DNA of 64,000 nucleotides from JAOUEA01 sp963734685 (GTDB taxonomy: Bacteria > Actinomycetota > UBA4738 > HRBIN12): contig CAVTIC010000007.1 in assembly GCA_963734685.1 (NCBI GenBank), forward strand, positions 868,001 to 932,000. Reading direction: 5' to 3'. How positions within the stretch are numbered: the stretch's first letter is position 1; each line of letters begins with the position of its first letter. Shown here one piece after another: positions 30,831 to 39,166 of the stretch. The notes beneath the pieces were generated by a model, which was given only the letters and a program-made list of their open reading frames with translations, made no database searches and was not told the DNA's origin. Position numbers and translations under genes: made by a program.

Positions 30831-31738
30831 CGCACACCCTTCGCATCGGGTCCGACCACGACAGGGATCGCACCGGGCACCACCTCGAACGACGCAGGCA
30901 GCGGGCCCACGCGTTCCCCATCAGCGTAGACCTGCAGCCCGCGGTTCGCCGCGATCGACACGTGGGTGGCGCGCAGCATCCGGACCTTGGGATGGCTCGT
31001 GTGCCGGCCCACGAACACCTTGGGGAACGCCCGGAGGAAGGCGGTCCTGGACAGGGCCTCGACGATGCAGACGTCCATGATCCCGTCGACGATCGAGGCA
31101 TCGGGCAAGACGCGCATGCCGCCTCCGAAGGCGATGCCGCTGCCCACCACCACGAGCATCGCGTCGAGGGAGAGCGGATCGCCGTCGACGGTGATGTCGT
31201 ACCGGGCCGGCGTGAACCGGGACAGGGTCTTCACCAGAGCCGCCACGTACGTTCCCGTGCCGCCGAGCTTCAGGGTCATCGCGTTCGCCGTCTCGTTGAC
31301 CTCCGAGTCGAACCCGGCCCCGGCGACGTTCACGAAGACCCGATCGACGTCGCCGGAACGCACACGGACCACGTCGACGTGTGCCAGCCTGGGGTTCGCC
31401 AGCAGGCGCACGGCGCGCCGGAACTTCCCCGCGCCGATCGCGGCGGCGAAGTCGTCCCCGGTCCCTGCCGGGAGCACGGCCAGCGCGGCGCCGGTGCCGA
31501 GCAAGCCGTTCACGGCGCACGAGACGGTGCCGTCCCCCCCGATCACCGCGACGATCTCGGCTCCGAGCTCTGCGGCGTCGCGGCACGCGTACTCCATCTC
31601 CGCTGGCGAGCCGGTCACCCGCATCTCGTGCTCGACGCGGAGCTCACGAAGCGTCGTGTCGACGGCACCGATGAGCCGTCCGCCTTTGCCATGTCCGGCG
31701 ATGGGGTTGGCCACGACCACCACCGGCGCCGTCCCCAC
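30827..31738 (-). CDS. Diacylglycerol/lipid kinase, YegS-like
   Basis: A 303-residue lipid kinase of the DAGK catalytic family, probably phosphorylating a membrane lipid with ATP. The N-terminal VVVVANPIAGHGKGGRL, the canonical AVIGGDGTVSCAVNGLL loop and LPAGTGDDFAAAIGAGKF are intact, as is the C-terminal GIAFGGGMRVLPDASIVDG region. A GTG start begins the family N-terminus. It lies between a membrane-anchored hypothetical gene and the hydrolase, all on the minus strand; the hydrolase start overlaps its stop. Confidence 0.92.
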   Translation of the reverse strand: MGTAPVVVVANPIAGHGKGGRLIGAVDTTLRELRVEHEMRVTGSPAEMEYACRDAAELGAEIVAVIGGDGTVSCAVNGLLGTGAALAVLPAGTGDDFAAAIGAGKFRRAVRLLANPRLAHVDVVRVRSGDVDRVFVNVAGAGFDSEVNETANAMTLKLGGTGTYVAALVKTLSRFTPARYDITVDGDPLSLDAMLVVVGSGIAFGGGMRVLPDASIVDGIMDVCIVEALSRTAFLRAFPKVFVGRHTSHPKVRMLRATHVSIAANRGLQVYADGERVGPLPASFEVVPGAIPVVVGPDAKGVR

Positions 31739-31751
31739 GGCCCCTCCTGCG

Positions 31752-32495
31752 CTAGCCGCCGCCGCCGGGCAGCTCCGGCACGATCCCGCCGGTGGTTGGA
31801 GTCTCGTTCACACCCCCCGCTCGCAGGGCCGAGAGGTACTGAGTCCAGCCCTCGGAGAGCTCGATGCGCGCCGAGTCGCGCAGCTCGACCGCGATCCCCG
31901 CGAGACGCTCGCCTTCGTCGCCTCCGGTAGCGACCGCCGCCGCGGCCACGTCGGCCGCCTTGCGGTACAGATCGAGCGCCCGCCCGAGCTGGTCCGCAGA
32001 GGCGGTGAACGCGGCCACCTCGAGCGGCTGGAAACCCTGGTCCTTGACGGTCGCGACGACGTCGAAGGACGCGAGGGACTTCGCCGCGGCTGCGGCGTCC
32101 TTCGACCCGGCCTCGAACGTCGCCTCAGCGTCAGCGGGGGGCTTCCCCTTCGCGAGCTTGTTCAGCGCCGCATCCATGTCGACGAACACGGCCGGCGGCA
32201 GGCCCGGGTTGACCACGCCGACCTGGCCGAAGGCTCCCTGCACCGCCTGCTGGTACCCGGTGGCCGCCGCCCGTCGGTCGGCGGCTCGGGCGTCGGTCTC
32301 AGCCTCGGCATCCCCCGCGCGTAGGCTATTCGTCACCCACACGAACAGCGTCATGGCCGCGATGCCCAACAGGAACGCCGCCGTCGCCTGGACCCACCGC
32401 CGGCGGAGGAACGGGGTCGCCAACTGCACGGGTTCACGCCTCGGCGCCTTCGGCGCGGAGCGCTGCTTCGACTTCCCTTTCCCCTTGATGGCCAT
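31752..32495 (-). CDS. Single-pass membrane protein, unknown function
   Basis: A 247-residue protein. The first 30 residues are Lys/Arg-rich (KGKGKSKQRS...), followed by one transmembrane helix at about 34-54 and an Ala-rich, probably helical extracytoplasmic region with low-complexity coiled-coil-like stretches; it ends with a Gly run. I do not recognise a family. It sits directly downstream of tatC (16-base gap), so it may share the tat transcript. A type II topology (N-in) follows from the basic N-terminus. Confidence 0.78.
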   Translation of the reverse strand: MAIKGKGKSKQRSAPKAPRREPVQLATPFLRRRWVQATAAFLLGIAAMTLFVWVTNSLRAGDAEAETDARAADRRAAATGYQQAVQGAFGQVGVVNPGLPPAVFVDMDAALNKLAKGKPPADAEATFEAGSKDAAAAAKSLASFDVVATVKDQGFQPLEVAAFTASADQLGRALDLYRKAADVAAAAVATGGDEGERLAGIAVELRDSARIELSEGWTQYLSALRAGGVNETPTTGGIVPELPGGGG

Positions 32496-32511
32496 GTCAG
32501 TCCTTATCGTT

Positions 32512-33291
32512 TCACGACCGCTTCATGATGCGACCGATGATGATAGAGGCCTCGTAGAACAGATACATCGGGATCATCATCGCGAGCATCGTGTACGGGT
32601 CCCCGCTGGGGGTGATCACGGCGGCGAACACAGCGATGCCCAGGATCGCCCACCGGCGCCACGACGCGAGTCGCTGCCAGGTGAGGACGCCGACCGCCTC
32701 GAGGAAGACGAGGATCACCGGGAACAGGAACGACACACCGAATGCGAGGGTCACCAGCGTGACGAACCCGACGTAGGTGTCGAACGAGATGAGCGGCTTC
32801 ACGCCCTCCCCACCGAAGCCGAGCAGGAACTCGAGCGCCCTCGGCAGCGTCCAGATCGAGAACGCTGCACCTGCGATGAACAGGGCGGTCGAGGTGAGGA
32901 TGAACGGGATCGACCACTTCTTCTCCCGACTCGTGAGCCCGGGCACGATGAAGGCCCACAGCTGGTACAGCACCACGGGCAGCGCGACGATCAGCCCGAG
33001 GAACCCGACCATCTTCAGCTTGGTCAGGAATGCATCGACCGGACTGCTGAAGACCAGGGCGCACGTGTCGGTCGCCCTCAGGTCGGGATTGTCGAGCCAG
33101 AACTGACAGTAGGGGTCGCGCAGGAGGTTGAGCACGGCTGGATAGAGGAACCACCCGACGACCGCGCCTGCCAGGATCGCGAAGAACGCGATCACGATGC
33201 GCCGACGGAGCTCCTCGAGGTGCTCCATCACCGTCATCGTGCCGGTGCGCTCGGCCTCCGACCTTCGGAGGAATCTCGGGATCAGGGTCAT
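32512..33291 (-). CDS. tatC: Sec-independent protein translocase TatC
   Basis: Six-helix membrane core of the twin-arginine translocon, which recognises RR signal peptides of folded proteins. The 259-residue protein has the TatC N-terminal MEHLEELRRRIV, a short stretch with FLTKLKMVGFLGLIVALPVVLYQLWAFI, and the ending GVLTWQRLASWRRWAILGIAVFAAVITPSGDPYTMLAMMIPMYLFYE, all characteristic of the family. The spacing from tatA is 10 bases, forming a tatA-tatC operon as in mycobacteria. Confidence 0.96.
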   Translation of the reverse strand: MTLIPRFLRRSEAERTGTMTVMEHLEELRRRIVIAFFAILAGAVVGWFLYPAVLNLLRDPYCQFWLDNPDLRATDTCALVFSSPVDAFLTKLKMVGFLGLIVALPVVLYQLWAFIVPGLTSREKKWSIPFILTSTALFIAGAAFSIWTLPRALEFLLGFGGEGVKPLISFDTYVGFVTLVTLAFGVSFLFPVILVFLEAVGVLTWQRLASWRRWAILGIAVFAAVITPSGDPYTMLAMMIPMYLFYEASIIIGRIMKRS

Positions 33292-33301
33292 GCAGCGGGC
33301 C

Positions 33302-33688
33302 TCACGCGGTGGGCCCGGTGTCTTCGCTGTCGGCCTGGGGGTCGGAAGTCGGGGGCGAAGGTGGTTCGTCGGCCGAGACCGGGCCGGTAGGGGTGTCGGC
33401 CCTGACGGGCCCGTGCGGTCTGGCCTTCGGGGCGTCGTTGCGGAATGCCGAGCGGACGTCCGTCGCGCTCTTCAGGTCAGCTGCCGTCTGCTTCAGCTCC
33501 GCGGCCGTCTGCTTGAAGTCCTCGCCCATGCCCGTGTTCACCATGTCTTTGACTTCATCCTGCATCTTCCGGAACTCGCGCAACCCTTTGCCGATCGTGC
33601 GACCGAGCTCCGGCAGCCGCTGGGGGCCCACGATGACGAGGGCGATCACGAAGATGAGGATGAGCTCCGGCGGTCCGATGTTGAGCAT
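33302..33688 (-). CDS. Twin-arginine translocase TatA/TatB-family subunit
   Basis: A 128-residue single-pass protein that builds the Tat channel with TatC. It has a short N-terminal helix (ELILIFVIALVIVG), the hinge GPQRLPELGRTIGKGL and an amphipathic helix, then a long charged tail with helical KQTAADLK-type repeats. The GPQRLPE hinge and longer tail look TatB-like, while its place directly before tatC matches mycobacterial tatA; I leave the assignment at family level. A -10 TAGGAT precedes it by about 25 bases. Confidence 0.88.
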   Translation of the reverse strand: MLNIGPPELILIFVIALVIVGPQRLPELGRTIGKGLREFRKMQDEVKDMVNTGMGEDFKQTAAELKQTAADLKSATDVRSAFRNDAPKARPHGPVRADTPTGPVSADEPPSPPTSDPQADSEDTGPTA

Positions 33689-33713
33689 GGTGTGGTGGGC
33701 TGGCGCCCGTCCA

Positions 33714-33719
33714 ATCCTA
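33714..33719 (-). promoter_or_regulatory. -10 box of the tatA-tatC operon
   Basis: TAGGAT on the minus strand, 25 bases before the tatA ATG. The -35 is unclear. Confidence 0.4.
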
Positions 33720-33756
33720 CCGTCGAGGCCTCAGTTCGAGACCTGGCTCTGAGGCA

Positions 33757-33966
33757 TCAGCGAGGAGGTGAAAGGCGCGAGGCCCGATCGCTCGCCCGCA
33801 CCCCTTCGGCAGAGATCTCCTGCACGATAGGGGCGAGCTCATCCTGCATCCGGCGAGCCGTGCGGCCCAGGACGAGAAGGTGGCGTATCAAGGCGATCAG
33901 GAAGGCGATGACCGCGATCGTCGAGACGATGCCGATCACGAACCAGACGAGGAGCCACGTGGTCAC
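33757..33966 (-). CDS. Small single-pass membrane protein
   Basis: A 69-residue protein: an N-terminal transmembrane helix (WLLVWFVIGIVSTIAVIAFLI), a short basic stretch and an amphipathic helix (RTARRMQDELAPIVQEISAEG), a layout like DUF948/TatB-sized membrane proteins, though I cannot name the family. The GTG start is supported by TAGCAT exactly six bases upstream (33973-33978), the leaderless pattern of this genome. It lies between the zinc-finger gene and tatA on the same strand. Confidence 0.72.
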   Translation of the reverse strand: MTTWLLVWFVIGIVSTIAVIAFLIALIRHLLVLGRTARRMQDELAPIVQEISAEGVRASDRASRLSPPR

Positions 33967-33972
33967 GCGGCG

Positions 33973-33978
33973 ATGCTA
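33973..33978 (-). promoter_or_regulatory. -10 box of the small membrane protein gene
   Basis: TAGCAT on the minus strand, six bases before GTG 33966. Confidence 0.4.
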
Positions 33979-34014
33979 CACGAGGGTGTCGCGGGAGCAC
34001 GCGCCCGAGAGGAG

Positions 34015-34380
34015 TCAGCCGGTGCCACCGCTCGAGGCCAGGAACTCCTCGATGTAGCGGTCATCCTCGAGCAGGTAGTGGAACTCGATCACGTCGTCGA
34101 TCGAGAACGCCGGGCCTCGCGGGATGAGTCCGCGTGGGTCGTCGGGCTCCTCGTCGTCGAAGAGCAGCTGATCGCTCTCGGATTGCTCGATGTCGACTCC
34201 AGCGGAGACGAGGAGGGCGACGATCTTGCGGTCGGCGCGCTTCTCGACGTCGTCGGCGCAGCTGGGGCAGGTGAAGCGGTAGCTCCCTTCGCGTCCGCTC
34301 TGGCGCACCGAGAGCATGATCGCCTCGGGGCCCATGTCCACCTCTCCACACCTTGGGCACGTTGTCCGGATCGTTGTCAT
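34015..34380 (-). CDS. Zinc-finger-containing protein, unknown function
   Basis: A 121-residue acidic protein. The N-terminal half has a zinc ribbon (TTCPRCGEV...YRFTCPSCADD; Cys pairs about 25 residues apart) followed by VEKRADRKIVALLVSAGVDIE and a highly acidic segment (LLFDDEEPDDPRG), ending in a helix (FHYLLEDDRYIEEFLASS). I do not recognise a named family; the order next to pafC suggests a conserved actinobacterial protein. The ATG at 34380 directly follows purine-rich CTCCCGTGAG and lies about 125 bases from the pafC stop. Confidence 0.75.
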   Translation of the reverse strand: MTTIRTTCPRCGEVDMGPEAIMLSVRQSGREGSYRFTCPSCADDVEKRADRKIVALLVSAGVDIEQSESDQLLFDDEEPDDPRGLIPRGPAFSIDDVIEFHYLLEDDRYIEEFLASSGGTG

Positions 34381-34504
34381 CTCACGGGAGCTATCGGCCC
34401 CCTCCCGGCGAGGCTTGAGAGGCTTCCGCTCGATAAGGGCTACCCAACTCGGGTCATCTTCCGGGGGGGCGTCGGATCGCCCTCGGGGGCCGTTCGGCTC
34501 GGAC

Positions 34505-35476
34505 TCAGCGGTATCGGGCGAGCGTGCGAGCGGCCAGCGTGCGAACGGCATCCACCGCTTCAGCCGGTGACAGCACCTCGGCGTCGTCACCGACCCGCAG
34601 GAGCAGTCCGGCAACCCATCCCAATCGCGCGGCCGGCAGCGTGACCTCGATCGAGCCGTCATCCCGCTCCACGGCGTCGACGGTGGCGTAGTACTCCGAG
34701 ATCCACCTGCCACCCGGGTGGAGACGGAGACGCACCGGCACCTCCGTCCCGGTGGGTGTGTACAGCGGGCGCCCCGCGCCCTCGAGGCCTCGTGGCTCGA
34801 ACGAGTCGCCCGTGGGCGTCACGGCCCGGATCCGATCCGCCCGGAAGAGTCGCTCGTCGTCGGCAGCGACGTCCCACGCGACCACGTACCAGTTGCCCAT
34901 GGCGGAGAAGACCTCCTCCGGCTCCACGGCCCTCGTCGTCCACTCCCCGGTCGAACCCGCGAAGTACTCGATCGTCAGCCGCTCGTGCTCGCGTGCGGCC
35001 GCCCGAAGGGCGTCGAGATGCGCGGCCGGCCGGCCTGCGTCGGCGGTCGCGATCGCGCCGTCGCTCCCGGCGGTTTCCGGTCCTAGTTCCTCACGGAGCT
35101 TCCGAAGCGCGCTCGCGAGCGCGGGCGCCTCGGGCAGGCCGGGCATCGCAAGCAGCTCCGCGCCGCGGAGCGACAGCGCCAACGCCTCGTTGCGGGTCAG
35201 GCGGAGGGGCCGGGAGAAGTGGTCGGCCATCGTGATCCAGATCCGCCCGTCCTCGTCGACGTCCACGTCGATCAGATCGCCGGGACCGTACGGAGGCAGC
35301 CCCGACATGAAGAGCAGATCGAGGTCGCGCCGCAGCTGATCAGCAGGCACGTCGTACAACGCGGCGACCTCCGTGAGCGTCGATCCCGGATGCTGCACCA
35401 GGTACGGCACGATCACGAGCATCCGCCCCAATCGCTCCGCGGTCTTGGGCGCGCCGGCTCGCCGGCCGTCAGTCAT
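34505..35476 (-). CDS. pafC: PafC, WYL-domain transcriptional regulator subunit
   Basis: Second subunit of the PafBC activator, which in mycobacteria drives the RecA-independent DNA-damage response. The 323-residue protein has an N-terminal winged helix (LVQHPGSTLTEVAALYDVPADQLRRDLDLLFMSGL), a WYL domain at about 140-230 (LTIEYFAGSTGEW..., NWYVVAWDVAADDERLFRADRI) and a C-terminal WCX-like domain. The start overlaps the end of pafB by eight bases. The upstream frame is open but within pafB. Order pafB-pafC-tatA-tatC-helY matches mycobacteria. Confidence 0.9.
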   Translation of the reverse strand: MTDGRRAGAPKTAERLGRMLVIVPYLVQHPGSTLTEVAALYDVPADQLRRDLDLLFMSGLPPYGPGDLIDVDVDEDGRIWITMADHFSRPLRLTRNEALALSLRGAELLAMPGLPEAPALASALRKLREELGPETAGSDGAIATADAGRPAAHLDALRAAAREHERLTIEYFAGSTGEWTTRAVEPEEVFSAMGNWYVVAWDVAADDERLFRADRIRAVTPTGDSFEPRGLEGAGRPLYTPTGTEVPVRLRLHPGGRWISEYYATVDAVERDDGSIEVTLPAARLGWVAGLLLRVGDDAEVLSPAEAVDAVRTLAARTLARYR

Positions 35477-36431
35477 CCACGGCCTCCAGCCGGCGGATGA
35501 TCTCGTCACGAAGGACGTCGGGCGCACGCGCGACGGCGTCCGGGCCGAACTGGAGTACGAGCGATGCGAGCAGTCCGGGTTCGGCCATCGGCACGTCGAC
35601 CACGACCCAGCCGTCGTCCTCGACCCCCGTCTGCAGAGCTCCTGCGAACGACCCCACGGCCCACCACGCGACCCCAGGCGAGAACGCGATCTCCGCGTGA
35701 TCCTCGGCCTCCGCGGCCCACGGCCCCGCCTGCACGTGGTCGGCCGCGCGGAACCCGTCCGGCGGGTCGCCGCCCTCACCGAGGTCCTCGAGATCGTCGG
35801 TGAATCGAGACAGCCGGAATGCCCGCAGGTCATCGCGGTCGGTATCGTGGCCGACCAGGTACCAATGACCGCCGCGGAAGACCATGGCGAACGCATCCAC
35901 GACCCGGCGGCCCGTCTGACCGTAGGAGGTCCGGTATCCGAACGCGACGCGGCGGCGGCGTTGCGCCGCGTCCGCGCAGTCGATCACCAAGACGCTGCGG
36001 GCGTCAGAGCCTGAGGCCAGCGGCCCCCCTGCGAGACCGGCGAGCACTCCGCCGTCGGCGCCGTAGAGCAGCTTGCGCGCTGCCTGCTCCGCCCGGGTGT
36101 TCTCCCCGCCACTCTGCGCCGCGACCAAGAGGGCGCCCAGCTCCTCAGGGGTGAACGCGATCTCCGGCAGGTAGTACTCCTCCTTCGGGATGATGTATCC
36201 CTGCTCGGTCCCCCATACGTCGGTGTCGACCAGCAGCAGCGGGATGCCGAACTCTCGCAACTGGTCCTTGTCGCGCTCGAACATGCGCTTGGCGCTGTCG
36301 ACCTTGTCCGCTCGGTAGGCGTCGAGGGTGTCGCGGATCTGCTCGAAGGTGAGCGGGGTGGACGTCTCGAGCAGGAGACCGACGAGGTTCAGCAGCCGCT
36401 CCAGCGGCTCCATGCGTTCCTCGCCCGTCAT
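35469..36431 (-). CDS. pafB: PafB, WYL-domain transcriptional regulator subunit
   Basis: First subunit of the PafBC heterodimer. The 320-residue protein has a helix-turn-helix start (MEPLERLLNLVGLLLETSTPLTFEQIRDTL) with SAKRMFERDKDQLREFGIPL, then a WYL domain (about 150-225; RRVAFGYRTSYGQ..., GHWYLVGHDTDRDDLRAFRLSRF) and a C-terminal WCX-type domain. ATG 36431 is eight bases after a TATGAT -10, which favours the longer start; ATG at the seventh codon is an alternative. In mycobacteria the genes lie downstream of pafA; here two plus-strand genes separate them. Confidence 0.9.
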   Translation of the reverse strand: MTGEERMEPLERLLNLVGLLLETSTPLTFEQIRDTLDAYRADKVDSAKRMFERDKDQLREFGIPLLLVDTDVWGTEQGYIIPKEEYYLPEIAFTPEELGALLVAAQSGGENTRAEQAARKLLYGADGGVLAGLAGGPLASGSDARSVLVIDCADAAQRRRRVAFGYRTSYGQTGRRVVDAFAMVFRGGHWYLVGHDTDRDDLRAFRLSRFTDDLEDLGEGGDPPDGFRAADHVQAGPWAAEAEDHAEIAFSPGVAWWAVGSFAGALQTGVEDDGWVVVDVPMAEPGLLASLVLQFGPDAVARAPDVLRDEIIRRLEAVDD

Positions 36432-36439
36432 CGTCGGGC

Positions 36440-36445
36440 ATCATA
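36440..36445 (-). promoter_or_regulatory. -10 box of pafB
   Basis: TATGAT on the minus strand, eight bases before ATG 36431. The divergent gene at 36477 starts 32 bases away. Confidence 0.45.
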
Positions 36446-36476
36446 GCCTCGCGATGACGAACGACCGAGCACCCTC

Positions 36477-37124
36477 GTGATCCGCACCGAGCCTCTCCCC
36501 GACGGGACGATCGAGGCGATCGCCGACGTCGTTGTCGGCCTCGACACCAAGCGCGTCCGCGTGCCTCTGGGCCGCTTCACCGGCGAGATCGATCCCGGCG
36601 GCCTACGCAACATCCCGGTCGTGGTGCTCACGACGGCCTCGCTGGAGCCAGTCGTGCGGGCGGGAGCGGAACGGGCCGGCTCGGCATCGGTCTCACTCGT
36701 CCGGGTCGGATCCGGAGCATGGTTGGGGGCCGGACTGCTCGAGGCCGCGGGGACCGCCGAGGTCCTAACGGTGGTCTCGCCCGTCGATGCGGCGGGCGAC
36801 ACGCTGGTCGTCGCTCGGGTGCTCGGCGGCCGTCCGCTCCCCGTGGTTCCCTTAGACGACCGCGAGGCGGGGGCGATCGTGTTCGGGCGGTGTTGGGTAG
36901 ACGTGGACGTCGCGATCCCGTCCGTCGACGGGGCGCTGCGTGAGGAGGTGCGATCGGTCGCTGCGGAGCTCGGGCTCTTCATCACGCATCACGTGGTCGA
37001 GGTCGATCCCCGGGCGGCTCTCGGCGAGCGGGATGTGACCGTGTCGACGCTCCATGAGCTGGCAGCCGCCGCGACGGGCGTGCTCGCCGGACGGATCGCC
37101 TCGGGGAATCGGCGTTGGCGCTGA
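36477..37124 (+). CDS. Hypothetical protein
   Basis: A 215-residue soluble protein without a signal peptide or membrane segment; I do not recognise a family. It is rich in Val/Ala and Gly with repeated hydrophobic beta-like stretches (VVVLTTASLEPVV, TLVVARVLGGRPL), suggesting an alpha/beta fold, and contains one Cys (FGRCWVD). GTG 36477 starts the frame. It is divergent from pafB and has a normal codon pattern. The following DUF202 gene begins nearby in the same direction, so the two may form a small operon inserted between pafB and pafA. Confidence 0.65.
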   Translation: MIRTEPLPDGTIEAIADVVVGLDTKRVRVPLGRFTGEIDPGGLRNIPVVVLTTASLEPVVRAGAERAGSASVSLVRVGSGAWLGAGLLEAAGTAEVLTVVSPVDAAGDTLVVARVLGGRPLPVVPLDDREAGAIVFGRCWVDVDVAIPSVDGALREEVRSVAAELGLFITHHVVEVDPRAALGERDVTVSTLHELAAAATGVLAGRIASGNRRWR

Positions 37125-37153
37125 GCGGCGCCCTGGGCCCCTCGTATGTCACG

Positions 37154-37531
37154 ATGCGTCTCGTGACGACGTCCGATCCAGCACGGGAGCCCGCGATCGA
37201 TGCCACGCGGCGCACGTTCCTGGCGGAGGAGCGCACGTTCCTGGCCTGGCTGCGCTCGGGTCTGGCGGCGATCGCCGTGAGTCTCGCCGTGGGGCGACTG
37301 CTCCCCGCGCTGCTCGATGCAGACCGGGGCGTCTACCGCCTGCTCGGCATCGGCTACGGCCTGTTGGGCATCTTCCTGATGGTCTACGGAGCCGTGAGAC
37401 AGCGGGTGGTGGAACGACACCTCGTCACCGGCGGGTTCGTCCCCCTGCCGCTCTGGGTGGTCGCGAGCCTGGGTTGCGCCGGGCTCGCGCTGGGCGTGGC
37501 AACCGTCGCCACACTGCTCTACGGCATCTGA
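37154..37531 (+). CDS. DUF202-family small membrane protein
   Basis: A 125-residue protein with three hydrophobic helices, the layout of the DUF202/YidH family. The family N-terminus is visible as RTFLAEERTFLAWLRSGLAAIAVSLAVG, followed by YRLLGIGYGLLGIFLMVYG and a last helix (LWVVASLGCAGLALGVATVATLLYG). ATG 37154 gives a usual N-terminal length; TTG 37115 overlaps the preceding gene's stop and is an alternative. Function of the family is unknown. It is convergent with pafA, with a 133-base gap. Confidence 0.82.
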   Translation: MRLVTTSDPAREPAIDATRRTFLAEERTFLAWLRSGLAAIAVSLAVGRLLPALLDADRGVYRLLGIGYGLLGIFLMVYGAVRQRVVERHLVTGGFVPLPLWVVASLGCAGLALGVATVATLLYGI

Positions 37532-37664
37532 GGGAACGGTGCCTGCTCCCTCTGCTCGGCGCGCCCGACCACGGGCCCGTCGTCCGAAGGCGTTCAACCC
37601 GCGGTCGAAGCCCAGTTGATGAACGTCTCACCCGCGAGCCAGAGGACGGTGTCCACCAGACCCA

Positions 37665-39023
37665 TCACATGTGGGCGATCAACTGCTCGACGCGCTCGTC
37701 GACGCTTCGGAACGGGTCCTTGCAGAGGACCGTGCGCTGCGCCTGATCGTTCAGCTTCAGGTGCACCCAATCCACGGTGTAGTCGCGGCGCTTCGCCTTC
37801 GCCTGCTTGATGAAGTCGCCACGGAGCTTCGCGCGCGTGGTCTGTGGAGGTTCCCGCATCGCGAGGTTCACCTGCGCGTCAGCCACGACCCGATCGACCT
37901 TGCCCGCCTTCTCGAGCAAGTAGTAGAGGCCGCGAGAACGGTTGACGTCGTGATAGGCCAGGTCGAGCAGGGCGACGCGGGGCGACGCGAGCGCCAGGTC
38001 GTGCTTGGCCATGTAGCGCTCGATCATGATGCGCTTGGTCACCCAGTCGACCTTGCGCGCGAGCCGTTCGGGCTCCCCGTCGATCAGGGCGTCGAGCGCT
38101 TCCCGCCACTCGCGCAGCAGCACTTTCGAGATCTCATCGGCACCTCGCCGCTCGATGAACCGCTCGGTCTTCTCGAAGTACTCGGTCTGCATCTCGAGGG
38201 CCGACAGCTCGCGCCCGTTCGAGAGCTTCACCTTCCGTGTGCAGGCGGTGTCGTGGCTGATCTCGCGGATCGCCCGGATCGGGTTCTCGAGCGAGAGGTC
38301 CCGCATCACGGTGTTGCCTTCGACCATCCGTAGCACGAGGTCGGTGATGCCGACCTTCATGAACGTGGTCCATTCGCTCATGTTGGAGTCACCGACGATC
38401 ACGTGCAGTCGCCGGAAACGCTCGGCATCGGCGTGGGGTTCGTCGCGGGTATTGATGATCGGGCGCGAGCGAGTGGTGGCGCTCGAAACGCCCTCCCAGA
38501 TGTGCTCGGCTCGCTGTGCGATGCAGAACTGGGCGCCGCGTGGGCCGTGGAGCACCTTCCCGGCGCCGCACCAGACCTGTCGCGTCACGAAGAACGGGAT
38601 CAGCACGTCGGCCATGCGTGCGAACTCGCCGTGCCGGCCCACGAGGTAGTTCTCGTGGCAGCCGTAGGAGTTGCCCGCAGAATCGGTGTTGTTCTTGAAC
38701 AGGTAGACCTGGCCTGAGATGCCTTCCTCGTGGAGCCGCATCTCGGCGGCCCCGAGCAACGCCTCCAGGATGCGCTCCCCTGCCTTGTCGTGGGCCACGG
38801 CCTCCTTCACGACGTCGCACTCGGGCGTCGCATACTCTGGATGCGAGCCCACGTCGAGGTAGAGGCGTGCGCCGTTCTCGAGGAAGACGTTCGAGGATCG
38901 TCCCCAGTGCACGACCCGCCGGAACAGATACCGGGCGACCTCGTCGGGCGACAATCTCCGTTGACCCCGGAATGTGCAGGTCACGCCGTACTCGTTCTCG
39001 AGCCCGAAGATTCGCCGTTCCAC
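37665..39023 (-). CDS. pafA: Pup-protein ligase PafA
   Basis: ATP-dependent ligase that joins the C-terminal Glu of Pup to substrate lysines. The 452-residue protein has RRIFGLENEYGVTCTF at the start, LYLDVGSHPEYATPECD, YLFKNNTDSAGNSYGCHENYLVGR and RPIINTRDEPHAD, all shared with mycobacterial PafA. TTG 39029 opens the frame, but GTG 39023 (VERRIFG) is preferred because it matches the family N-terminus and sits six bases after TAGGCT (39030-39035). This separates it from prcA transcription by its own promoter. PafA and Dop share a glutamine-synthetase-like fold. Confidence 0.94.
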   Translation of the reverse strand: MERRIFGLENEYGVTCTFRGQRRLSPDEVARYLFRRVVHWGRSSNVFLENGARLYLDVGSHPEYATPECDVVKEAVAHDKAGERILEALLGAAEMRLHEEGISGQVYLFKNNTDSAGNSYGCHENYLVGRHGEFARMADVLIPFFVTRQVWCGAGKVLHGPRGAQFCIAQRAEHIWEGVSSATTRSRPIINTRDEPHADAERFRRLHVIVGDSNMSEWTTFMKVGITDLVLRMVEGNTVMRDLSLENPIRAIREISHDTACTRKVKLSNGRELSALEMQTEYFEKTERFIERRGADEISKVLLREWREALDALIDGEPERLARKVDWVTKRIMIERYMAKHDLALASPRVALLDLAYHDVNRSRGLYYLLEKAGKVDRVVADAQVNLAMREPPQTTRAKLRGDFIKQAKAKRRDYTVDWVHLKLNDQAQRTVLCKDPFRSVDERVEQLIAHM

Positions 39024-39029
39024 CAGCAA

Positions 39030-39035
39030 AGCCTA
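39030..39035 (-). promoter_or_regulatory. -10 box of pafA
   Basis: TAGGCT on the minus strand, exactly six bases before GTG 39023; leaderless layout. Confidence 0.45.
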
Positions 39036-39166
39036 CGTCGGGTGGACGGGAACGCCGGGAGGACGCCGATCGCCGCGGCCTCACGTCGCCGAGGGCCACG
39101 CACGGAGAAGGGCCGACCGGGGTCCTTCGGGAAACGATCGTCGGTCCGTTTCGGGGGTGTCGGGGG